Positions 34,605 to 41,822 of a stretch of DNA of 64,000 nucleotides are shown piece after piece. The stretch is from the NCBI GenBank assembly GCA_964591275.1, contig CAZQAE010000010.1, positions 27,694 to 91,693 of the forward strand, written 5' to 3'. This stretch comes from G963674685 sp964591275. Lineage in GTDB: Bacteria > Lernaellota > Lernaellaia > JACKCT01. A program made the translations under genes and the position numbers. The notes beneath the pieces are model-generated. The model worked only from the letters and a program-made list of their open reading frames with translations, was not told the origin of the DNA and did no database searches. Positions within the stretch are counted from its first letter, which is position 1. Each line of letters begins with the position of its first letter.

Positions 34605-35521
34605 GCGGGAATTTCTCGGACTTTTATATCCACGCGAAGACCGAATGACACGGCCACTGGCAGGTCCTTGCTGCTTTCCACTTTGGCCTGCGTGTTGAGA
34701 CTCACTTCTCCGCTGGTGATGCAGCGCCGTATCGTGTTGTATTGAAAGCGACCGTGTCCTTTGCCGGTGACGTTCACCTCCTCGGGAAATGCCTTGTCCA
34801 GATTCAGGTTTGAATAGGCGTCGCTAAATAGCGCCGTGAGAATGCTGGGGTCAACCGTCAGCGTCGCCACTCCCTCGTCGTCGATTCCCTCGACCATCAT
34901 CAGCTTGAGATTCCCATCAACCTTGCCTGCGTCATCGAAAATTCTCCCGGCGGGCTTATAAGGCTTGCCCACGCGGATTTCGCCTGTGGGCAAAATGCTC
35001 TCGGTCATCATCAGGTGCGTGTTGATGAAGATATTTTGGAGCTGCTTTTCCAGAGCTTCGCCGCGCGCCAACGGCCTGGGGTCCGATTTGTCATCCGGGG
35101 GAGCCTCGACGCTCATGGATTCCACGGTTCCGCCCGGTTTAATGCGCAGGTGGATGGGATGGCCGGCCAGGCGCCTGATGATCGTCACTTCGGGGTTTTC
35201 TTCGGGCAAAGCCAGCAGCTTCGATCCGAAGATGGCGCTCATCCCTTTCGAGTTCGACCGCGCGATAGTCAGTTCCAAAGGGATAAGGTCCATTTCGATG
35301 CGGTCATCGGCAACGGCCTTGACGTCCATCCTGTATTTCATCGTTTCATTGGCGCCAAAGCTCATGCCGAACATGGAAACGCTGACATGGCGCTCCATCT
35401 CAAAGTATTGCGTGCGCGTGGCAGCCGGTTTGAACTCGATAGTCTTGGCGCACCCGGCCATTAAGGCGATCAGAAAAATTGCGGCGCAAAGGGCGACCGG
35501 CGCCGAGTTACGGTTTTTCAT
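34598..35521 (-). CDS. Lipoprotein of unknown function
   Basis: A 307-residue protein with a lipoprotein signal peptide (lipobox LMAGC, Cys24). The mature part is mostly beta-strand and reads like the DUF6263-type fold (ADDRIEMDLIPLELTI, GHPIHLRIKPGGTVESM, TGEIRVGKPYKP). No catalytic motif is evident. It is transcribed against the flagellar operon and divergently from the YchF-like gene, so it is probably independent of motility. Confidence 0.75.
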   Translation of the reverse strand: MKNRNSAPVALCAAIFLIALMAGCAKTIEFKPAATRTQYFEMERHVSVSMFGMSFGANETMKYRMDVKAVADDRIEMDLIPLELTIARSNSKGMSAIFGSKLLALPEENPEVTIIRRLAGHPIHLRIKPGGTVESMSVEAPPDDKSDPRPLARGEALEKQLQNIFINTHLMMTESILPTGEIRVGKPYKPAGRIFDDAGKVDGNLKLMMVEGIDDEGVATLTVDPSILTALFSDAYSNLNLDKAFPEEVNVTGKGHGRFQYNTIRRCITSGEVSLNTQAKVESSKDLPVAVSFGLRVDIKVREIPAY

Positions 35522-35640
35522 GCTATCTCGCTTTCATCGCTCAAATTGATAAAGCCTGGAACGTGTTCCCTTTTGGCGCCGAACACGTTATTAAGCGCTC
35601 CAGCGAGTGTCAATGTTAAATAGGGTGGAGAGTTAAAGTT

Positions 35641-36666
35641 ATGGATGTGACGATCATCGGCCTGCCGCGCACGGGGAAAACTACGCTGCTTCAAGCTTTG
35701 GCCGGGGCCGAATTGTCCGGCGGGGGCATTGCGACGGTGCGCGTGCCTGACGAGCGCCTGGACAAACTGAGCAAAATATTTGAACCGAAAAAAGATGTTT
35801 ACGTGGAGATCCGCGCGCGGGAAGCGGCGTGGCCGGGCGTGGGCGGAAGCCGCCGCAAGAGCGAGATGGAAAAATACATTAACGCCATCCGGGGATCGCA
35901 GCTTTTCATTCATGTCATCGCCGCCGTGCAAACACCCATGATGACCGATCCCGCCAATCCCTTGCAGGATTTACAGAAACTCGACGATGAGATGATCTTC
36001 AGCGACCTCGTGGCCATTGAACGCATATTGGAGCAAAGCGTTAGATCGCCGCTGGACCCGAACCTGAAAAAACTCCTGGAGCGATTCAAGGATGTCCTGG
36101 AAGGCGACCAGCCGCTGTGGACTCAAGAGTTAGACGAGCGGGATCACGCAATGATTGCCGGCTACAATCTGATCACGCTCACGCCGCAGCTTGTCGTCGT
36201 CAACACCGCCGAAGATGATGAAGGCAAGCATGGAGTGTCGGATTTTGGTGATCGTCTGCATGGCCGCCATGTCGCGTCCCTTTGCTTTACGACAGCCAAG
36301 GAAGTGAGCTTTTTGCCTGCGGAAGAGCAGGAACTTTTTGCGCAGGAACTTGGGCTGGATGGCCCCGCCGCCGCGCGCGTGAGCCAGGAAGCTTTTCGGC
36401 AGCTCGACCTCATCAGCTTCCTGACCGTCGGCGCCGACGAGTGCAGGGCCTGGGCGATTCGGCGCGGGACCGTGGCGAAAAGCGCCGCGGGCGTGATCCA
36501 CACCGATTTCGAAAAAGGCTTCATCCGCGCCGTGGTTGTCTCCTACGAAGAATTCATGCAACGCAAGTCCCTGAAAGCCTGCCGCGAAGGCGGCGTCCTG
36601 CGGCTGGAAGGCAAGGAGTACGTGGTGCAGGACGGCGACATCATCGAATTTCGCTTTAATGTGTGA
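35641..36666 (+). CDS. Divergent YchF-like GTPase
   Basis: A 341-residue P-loop protein. Walker A is GLPRTGKTT, and the G4 position reads NTAE, as in the NxxE of YchF. The C-terminal domain (LDLISFLTVGADECRAWAIRRGTVAKSAAGVIHTDFEKGFIRAVV) is the YchF-specific TGS domain. The G3 switch segment, DxxG in YchF, is degenerate here (REAAWPGVGG), and the protein is shorter than standard YchF. It is likely a paralogue with altered nucleotide hydrolysis or one that has lost it. It follows the divergent lipoprotein gene by 119 bases. Confidence 0.8.
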   Translation: MDVTIIGLPRTGKTTLLQALAGAELSGGGIATVRVPDERLDKLSKIFEPKKDVYVEIRAREAAWPGVGGSRRKSEMEKYINAIRGSQLFIHVIAAVQTPMMTDPANPLQDLQKLDDEMIFSDLVAIERILEQSVRSPLDPNLKKLLERFKDVLEGDQPLWTQELDERDHAMIAGYNLITLTPQLVVVNTAEDDEGKHGVSDFGDRLHGRHVASLCFTTAKEVSFLPAEEQELFAQELGLDGPAAARVSQEAFRQLDLISFLTVGADECRAWAIRRGTVAKSAAGVIHTDFEKGFIRAVVVSYEEFMQRKSLKACREGGVLRLEGKEYVVQDGDIIEFRFNV

Positions 36667-37000
36667 ATCAGAAGTCAGAAGCCAGAAGATAGAAGTTAGA
36701 AGATAGAATTTAGGTTCAGCCCGTGAAACGGGCGATGCAGCAATAGCCCACAGCCTGTCCTGAGCATAGCCGAAGGGCGTGAGCTGTGGGGATAGAAGTC
36801 AGTATTAATAAATCAAGCCCGTAAAACGGGCGACGCCGTGGCCTGATTAGCCCCGCATCGGGGCGGCAGTTTGTAGCCCGGTGCAAAGCGCCGGGACCAT
36901 GAAATCAACTCATCTCCATCGAAGCCCCGAAGGGGCGGCAGATAATTAAATTGAAATCGTAAGATTCCGAGAGCGCGCTTTTGTGTCGCCTATTTCATGG
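36667..37000. repeat. Cluster of REP-like palindromic repeats
   Basis: A run of short palindromes: AGCCCGTGAAACGGGCG, a GCAATAGCCCACAG...GAGCTGTGGG stem with an internal CCTGTCCTGAGC stretch, AGCCCGTAAAACGGGCG, the bipartite unit at 36849-36898 (GCCCCGCATCGGGGC then CGGTGCAAAGCGCCGGG), AGCCCCGAAGGGGCGGCAG, and TTTCATGGGCTTTG. Related units occur near 55.4, 56.85 and 63.85 kb. The start of the block is a degenerate GAAG-rich tandem. Confidence 0.8.
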
Positions 37001-37510
37001 GCTTTGTATTCTAAGCAATCCACTTTCCCATAGCTCCCACCTTCGCCAACGCTCAGGCGCGGCTATGGGTTATTTCTGCTTTGCCCGTGTGGGCAAACTG
37101 ATGATAGAGAAACTTGCTTTCAGTCACTGGCTACAGAGCACTTTTCACTTCTCACTGGAAAACTGGTCTTGACTTATTCTAACAAAGCGATAATTTACAA
37201 TTGATGTGAACAAAATACGGAGAATTGAAATTGGGTTTGAAAAGCGAAAAGTGTGAGCATACTTCGGGGCGAAACTTCGGCTCTCAATGGTTCTCTCAAG
37301 ATGGGTGTGTCGAAAACCACACTGTATTTACCTTCGTTTCAGCAGATCAAAGCTACAGGCCACCTTCAGTCGTGCCAATTTGGATTAGAAAATGGGTTGC
37401 ATTTTCCACATTTGCTCTAACAGATAGATTGCATGGAATTGATCTTGTGTGTCGGAGTTGTTGTGTTTGTTGATATTTGCAACTCTATCAATTCAGATGT
37501 TTTCAAAAAT
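37001..37510. other. Intergenic region before the retron
   Basis: About 510 bases with rising AT content. TTTGCCCGTGTGGGCAAACT near 37078 is another short palindrome of the repeat family. A 82-codon frame (37225-37473) has no recognisable motif and overlaps the retron effector frame. The retron promoter should lie in the 3' half, but no box is distinct. Confidence 0.5.
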
Positions 37511-38338
37511 ATGAGAGAGAAGAGTCTCGCTGTATTTCTTGTTGGTGCAGGAAGGGGAAATCAAAACAGTATAAGGGAGCCTGTCAGGAAAGAGCTAACG
37601 AGAAGAAGTTATTTAAATTGGATTGATGTATATTACCCTGAATACTTATTTGATGAACTTATTGGAAATCGGGCGAATTACAATTTGCTTACTCTTGAAA
37701 ATATGTTGGCCAAGAGTGTTCATTCAGTAGTGATTCTTCTTGAAAGTCCAGGTTCTTTTACTGAACTTGGTGCTTTTTCAAATCATAAGGCTCTCTGTAA
37801 TAAATTAGTAGTTGTAGTTGACAAGAAGTTTAAAACGTCAAAAAGCTTCATTCTTCTTGGTCCTATTCGTCATTTAGAGGAAAACACAGATAGCATAATT
37901 ATTTATTATGACTTTACAGGCAACAATACATCCGAACTTGGCACGAAAATAAAACAAGCTGTCAGAAAAATGTCTAGCAACGTATCTATTGATATGTCTG
38001 TGAGCAATATTATTGCAGCCCAATATTATATGCTATCAGCCATCTATGTAATGCAGCCCGTTAAGAAGGATATTATTACTAAGATGGTTTCATCCTTGGG
38101 AGTTGATTCTTTCGATGAAGCAGTTGCAATAGGTACATCTTCTATAAATATTTTGCTTCGACGGAAAGAAATTATTTTTGAGAATGCTAAGTATAATTTG
38201 TCACCGAAAGGAATTGCAAGGCTGTTTAATTGTATCAAGCATGAACCCAAAGAACATCAAATTAAGAAATCTCTTGATAAACTTCGAGTGCAAATATTAA
38301 ACTGTACACTTAGGAGGAATAGATCATTTCCAATTTAA
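37511..38338 (+). CDS. Retron type II-A effector: nucleoside deoxyribosyltransferase-like plus winged helix
   Basis: A 275-residue protein closely resembling the effector of retron Eco1/Ec86. The N-terminal NDT-like domain (about 5-150) has FLVGAGRG, DVYYPEYLFDELI, LLTLENMLAKSV and ESPGSFTELGAFSN, with Glu and Asp residues of the NDT site. The C-terminal part (about 165-275) is a winged-helix-like domain ending LDKLRVQILN. In Eco1 this protein is held by the msDNA-RT filament and acts upon phage attack. The frame opens at 37433, but ATG 37511 matches the known start better. The gene is markedly AT-rich against its surroundings, suggesting horizontal transfer. Confidence 0.88.
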   Translation: MREKSLAVFLVGAGRGNQNSIREPVRKELTRRSYLNWIDVYYPEYLFDELIGNRANYNLLTLENMLAKSVHSVVILLESPGSFTELGAFSNHKALCNKLVVVVDKKFKTSKSFILLGPIRHLEENTDSIIIYYDFTGNNTSELGTKIKQAVRKMSSNVSIDMSVSNIIAAQYYMLSAIYVMQPVKKDIITKMVSSLGVDSFDEAVAIGTSSINILLRRKEIIFENAKYNLSPKGIARLFNCIKHEPKEHQIKKSLDKLRVQILNCTLRRNRSFPI

Positions 38339-38551
38339 GGAGAGGGCCAATTGATCTTAGAACGCCTTTGGCGTTTATGGCTGGGTGCCGCTTGTCGGCG
38401 CCATGGCGTACTACCCTTAGGTACCGGACGGTGTTTCGCCGGCCTAGATTAAAACTTTCCAATATTTCACATGAATGTCCTGAAAAAGCCAGCTTTTTTA
38501 CGGAGATTCATCCGATGTGCTTTAGAGTAAGACAATTTTGGCCCTCTCCTT
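38337..38551 (+). ncRNA. Retron msr-msd RNA
   Basis: The ends are a perfect 14-base inverted repeat, AAGGAGAGGGCCAA (38337-38350, a1) and its complement (38538-38551, a2). After a1, CTTAG (G at 38360) resembles the CTTAG context of the Eco1 branch guanosine. msr hairpins: AACGCC-TTT-GGCGTT (38361-38375) and GGTGCCG-CTTGT-CGGCGCC (38384-38402). The msd region holds a stem at 38418-38446 and a long interrupted hairpin at 38468-38519 closed by CACAT/ATGTG with AAAAAG-CCAG-CTTTTT at the tip. a1 overlaps the effector stop codon. The exact msr/msd boundary is not resolved. Confidence 0.85.
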
Positions 38552-38569
38552 CATTTTTAGAGGAAGATT

Positions 38570-39547
38570 ATGCTGTCTAATGGTGACTCCAATTTGCAAA
38601 ATTTTGGGCTTCCGATTTTAAAAAACATTCAAGACTTTTCGGATAATCTCCATTTGTCAAAAGGCTTAATATATAATCTATCAAAATATAATCATCACTA
38701 TTACCGTGAATTTAAATTACCTAAGCGCCAAGGAGGATATAGATATATATATTCTCCTTCCAAAGAAATGAAAGCTGTCCAAGCATGGATACTGAGAAAT
38801 ATTTTAGATAATATAAATATATCTGAATGTGCAACAGGATTTGTAAAGGGAAAATCTGTTCTCGATAATGCAAAGAAGCATGAAGGCAATCGCTATTTTC
38901 TATGCTTAGATATCGAGGAATTTTTCCCTTCAATAAAATACTCGCATATTTATACTGTTTTTCATACGTTTGGCTACAACAAACATGTATCACATATTCT
39001 TTCCTCCTTATGTAGTACAAAAGGAATATTGCCTCAAGGAGCGGTGACTTCACCTGCTTTGTCAAATATTGTGTGCACAAAAATTGATAAAAGAATATCT
39101 GGCTATGCTGGAAAGCACAATATTGTTTACTCAAGATATGCTGACGATATGGCTTTTTCAGCCTTGACTCATAAATGGCTGACAAATGTCTACCGAATTG
39201 TTCGAGAGATTGTTGTAGATGAAGGATTTTCACTAAATGAAAAGAAAACACGCTTTTTAGGGCCACTTAAGCAAAGAAAGGTAACTGGAATTGTGATTAG
39301 TGATGATTCTATGGGGATTGGCAGGAAGAAAAAAAGAGAAATTAGGGCTGCTATACATAAGTTAATTAATGAGTATACTCAAGAAGGCAATGGGGGATAT
39401 TCTGATGTGGAAAGAGAAAAACTCAAACTACATATAAAAGGTTGGCTAGCTTACATTCACCATATTGATTCTGTAGGTCATCGCCAGCTAGTCAGTTACA
39501 CAAGTAACTTGTCAGGCAGGTATGGTGTTATTAATCCTCTCGCATAG
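38570..39547 (+). CDS. Retron reverse transcriptase
   Basis: A 325-residue RT of normal retron length. The catalytic YADD is in YSRYADDMAFS, a further catalytic Asp is in FLCLDIEEFFPSI, and the RT4-type ILPQGAVTSPALSN is present. The retron-specific motifs are both intact: NAxxH as DNAKKH and VTG as RKVTGIVI, which guide recognition of the msr RNA. GAGGAA lies seven bases upstream of ATG. It reverse-transcribes the adjacent msd using the branch G of msr. With the effector and RNA it makes a complete antiphage module. It is AT-rich like the effector. Confidence 0.95.
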   Translation: MLSNGDSNLQNFGLPILKNIQDFSDNLHLSKGLIYNLSKYNHHYYREFKLPKRQGGYRYIYSPSKEMKAVQAWILRNILDNINISECATGFVKGKSVLDNAKKHEGNRYFLCLDIEEFFPSIKYSHIYTVFHTFGYNKHVSHILSSLCSTKGILPQGAVTSPALSNIVCTKIDKRISGYAGKHNIVYSRYADDMAFSALTHKWLTNVYRIVREIVVDEGFSLNEKKTRFLGPLKQRKVTGIVISDDSMGIGRKKKREIRAAIHKLINEYTQEGNGGYSDVEREKLKLHIKGWLAYIHHIDSVGHRQLVSYTSNLSGRYGVINPLA

Positions 39548-39580
39548 GCAATTCGAAAAATTGGGATTTCGAGAATTGCC
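39547..39580 (+). terminator. Hairpin after the retron RT gene
   Basis: GGCAATTC (39547) and GAATTGCC (39573-39580) form a perfect eight-base stem directly after the RT stop codon. Only a weak T-rich stretch follows, so it may be a terminator or merely a 3' stability hairpin. Confidence 0.45.
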
Positions 39581-39667
39581 GCACTTTATTAATGCTTTTG
39601 TCAAAAAAATTTAAGGATAGTGTGGTTGATCCCCGATTCGCAGACGACTTGACCATGCAACGGTGGC

Positions 39668-40042
39668 CTACAACGCCTGGAAGACTTTGAGTTCAAGTTC
39701 AGAAATCGTCCGGTAGTGTTTGGCGTTGCCTGAGCACAGTTTCATTTTGTTTTCCGCGGCGGTTGCTGCGATCAGCGCATCGGCGACGCCGAGACCTGAT
39801 TTCAGGGCGTACTCTTCCATGTAAATACTCGCCCGGTGACCGATGTTTTCCGTAAGCGACGCCGTTTCAAAGTAGCGTAAAAATCGGCGGATGGATTTTA
39901 ATTCTTTTGCGTCGCGAGCGCCTTGAAAAAGTTCCATGCACGTCACAACGGAAACCGCCCGGTCGGCATCCCGATCCACGGCGCGCACGGCCCTGGCATT
40001 TCCCCGAAGAACCCATATCAAAACGTCCGTGTCAATGAGCAT
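39668..40042 (-). CDS. vapC: PIN-domain toxin, VapC-like
   Basis: A 124-residue PIN-domain ribonuclease. The conserved acidic residues are visible: LIDTDVLIW at the start, a Glu in VTCMELFQGA, and the Asp in LGVADALIAATA. A C-terminal acidic position is replaced by GNAKHY. VapC toxins cleave tRNA or rRNA. It overlaps the 3' end of the antitoxin gene by 11 bases, the usual toxin-antitoxin layout. It lies just beyond the retron, in the same accessory island. Confidence 0.88.
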   Translation of the reverse strand: MLIDTDVLIWVLRGNARAVRAVDRDADRAVSVVTCMELFQGARDAKELKSIRRFLRYFETASLTENIGHRASIYMEEYALKSGLGVADALIAATAAENKMKLCSGNAKHYRTISELELKVFQAL

Positions 40043-40280
40043 CAAAGCGATCCTTTCGCAGCTCTCGCACGTACTTCTCAGGGTCGCTCATTTCGCCGCG
40101 GTCCGCCCACATGCCGACGGCGGGATTATCCGCGATGGATGCGTTGTCCCCACCGTTTTTCCTGGGGATAATTTCCGCGATCTCGCGTCCACGCACGGAA
40201 AGCGTAACTTTTTCATTGCGGTTGACGGCATCGATAATTTTTTTCGGATTCCGTCTCATGTCCAGCATCGTCGCTTTCAT
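40032..40280 (-). CDS. Phd/YefM-type antitoxin
   Basis: An 82-residue protein. The N-terminal MRRNPKKIIDAVNRNEKVTLSVRGREIAEIIP matches the Phd/YefM DNA-binding fold. The C-terminal half is charged and probably disordered until bound by the PIN toxin. GGGAGG lies six bases before the ATG, giving stronger translation than the toxin, as is common. A perfect palindrome 20 bases upstream is the likely autoregulatory operator. Confidence 0.88.
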   Translation of the reverse strand: MKATMLDMRRNPKKIIDAVNRNEKVTLSVRGREIAEIIPRKNGGDNASIADNPAVGMWADRGEMSDPEKYVRELRKDRFDAH

Positions 40281-40299
40281 CTACGCACCTCCCTTGCTT

Positions 40300-40320
40300 G
40301 TGCACACTTGTAGTGTGCAC
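40300..40320. promoter_or_regulatory. Palindromic operator of the toxin-antitoxin operon
   Basis: GTGCACACT-TGT-AGTGTGCAC is a perfect inverted repeat with nine-base arms, 20 bases upstream of the antitoxin start. Phd/VapB antitoxins bind such palindromes to repress their own operon. Confidence 0.75.
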
Positions 40321-40421
40321 TTATGCTTGGGCGCCGTCAAGCGGATAATGCGGATTACGCAGCGTCATTTTGATTTTGTGCGGCTGTTTATTGAGATCAG
40401 AGCGTCGGCGACGCCGGGACG

Positions 40422-41384
40422 CTAAACTTCGATTTTTGGCGAAGTCATTGCCTTTCGCCATCCCAACAAACCCATAGGGATAAGGAACGGAGCATAATCG
40501 TTATACACGCGTATCTCAAAAATGTTGCCGACAATCATTATGCAGGCCAGGCCGATGAGCGCGTAAACGGTCAACACCTTGAAATCATATGGAGAGGCTT
40601 GAAAACCCAGAGGGATAAAAATCAGCAATCCCACGTACGTGGAGAGAATGAACAGGATTGGTGCGATTCCATAGTGCCCCGTCAGGACGCTTAAGTTGTC
40701 TTTGAAATGATTCTGAAACAGAGCGCCCGGGAAGTAATGCATCAGGAAGCCATAGATCCCGCACGCCAGGACAATTGAAATAATCCCCCACAAAATGGCC
40801 TGGCGCCATCCGTGCGATTTCAGGGAAAATAGAAACAAAACCGGAATAAACGCGATGACGGTTTCGCGATTTACGATACCGATCGGCAGCAGCAATAACC
40901 AAAGCCATTTTTTATTGCTGGTGGCCGCATGGACCAGTCCGATGTTGAAAATCAGTCCCGGCACGTCGTAGCAGTAGCGCCAGCCGTGCGGGGGGATTGG
41001 TCGAAAACTTATGTCAAACAACCATGCCGTGCAAAGACTGAAGGCGAGAAATACAAGACATAACAAAGAGAAGTCAGGACCAAAATAATCTCGCAGCCAA
41101 AAATAATAAAGATAATACAAAGCAAAAATCGCAAAGTAGTAAAAGGCTCGTTCCGCGGTTTCCGGGGAAACAGCGCCTTTGGAAAGAGTGATGATTCCGC
41201 CGATGGCCAAAGGCGAGAGCATTCGCTGTTGCCAAGGCTCTGTTGCGGTGCTCGACAGGACCCGCTTGAAGGAACCGAGTCCAAACTCCGCCGTTGTCTT
41301 GAAACAAAAAACAACGGAAACCCAAGCCAGAAAGGCGACCAATAATGAGACGACTAATTTCTCCCGCCAACCCGAGCTTTTCAT
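40422..41384 (-). CDS. Polytopic membrane protein of unknown function
   Basis: A 320-residue protein with about nine hydrophobic segments and little soluble sequence. The first periplasmic loop contains TEPWQQRMLSPL, a pattern I associate with uncharacterised membrane proteins of glycan pathways, and a later IVNRETV segment. The layout could fit a GT-C-like membrane glycosyltransferase, but no catalytic motif is certain. ATG 41384 starts a typical K-rich inward N-terminus; the frame is open to 41405. Confidence 0.6.
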   Translation of the reverse strand: MKSSGWREKLVVSLLVAFLAWVSVVFCFKTTAEFGLGSFKRVLSSTATEPWQQRMLSPLAIGGIITLSKGAVSPETAERAFYYFAIFALYYLYYFWLRDYFGPDFSLLCLVFLAFSLCTAWLFDISFRPIPPHGWRYCYDVPGLIFNIGLVHAATSNKKWLWLLLLPIGIVNRETVIAFIPVLFLFSLKSHGWRQAILWGIISIVLACGIYGFLMHYFPGALFQNHFKDNLSVLTGHYGIAPILFILSTYVGLLIFIPLGFQASPYDFKVLTVYALIGLACIMIVGNIFEIRVYNDYAPFLIPMGLLGWRKAMTSPKIEV

Positions 41385-41822
41385 GATTTGACGTTTGCAC
41401 ATCATAATAAAAAAAACAATATTCCAAATTCTGCGTGCCCAGATTCCGGGATTCGGCGCTTGTCGTGATGGATACTTTGGATGACCGCGTTTTCACAATG
41501 CAATTTGATTTCGACGCGTTGGAAGCCGGTGAACACATCATCCGCATTGAAGATCCGACCAGGCAAAATAATGCCAACGGCGTTGATTCCATCAAGGTAG
41601 TATCCGGGGGGTGATCCACCGATTGCCGGATTTTCCTTAGAATTTCATTGACTTATGCCTCGATGGGCTGTATAGACTCCCCGATCGCAAGCGATCCTCC
41701 AGCGAATCCGCGTGGTCCTTCACGCCTTCTGGGCCAATAATAAAATCCCCCAGATAATTATCGATGCAGGCTATGTTTGCCGTTTGCCTTGGACGAATCA
41801 GGGTCAAGACAGGTACATTTTT
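41385..41822. other. Intergenic region with a gene fragment
   Basis: About 440 bases between divergent genes. Its centre carries a short open frame that looks like a broken gene end (see the entry at 41468). The remainder shows no motif. The frame of the helicase gene is open from 41712, but no suitable start precedes 41823. Confidence 0.45.
41468..41614 (+). pseudogene. Possible C-terminal gene fragment
   Basis: A 48-codon frame reads MDTLDDRVFTMQFDFDALEAG and then EHIIRIEDPT...SIKVVSGG before a stop. The sequence looks protein-like (beta-strand pattern of an Ig-like or sandwich domain end), and the frame continues upstream a few codons without a start or ribosome binding site. It may be the leftover 3' end of a deleted extracellular protein gene. 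Low certainty. Confidence 0.35.

Noticed and set aside
37225..37473. 82-codon plus-strand frame before the retron effector
   Set aside because: No motif, odd composition, overlaps the effector frame, and no convincing ribosome binding site.
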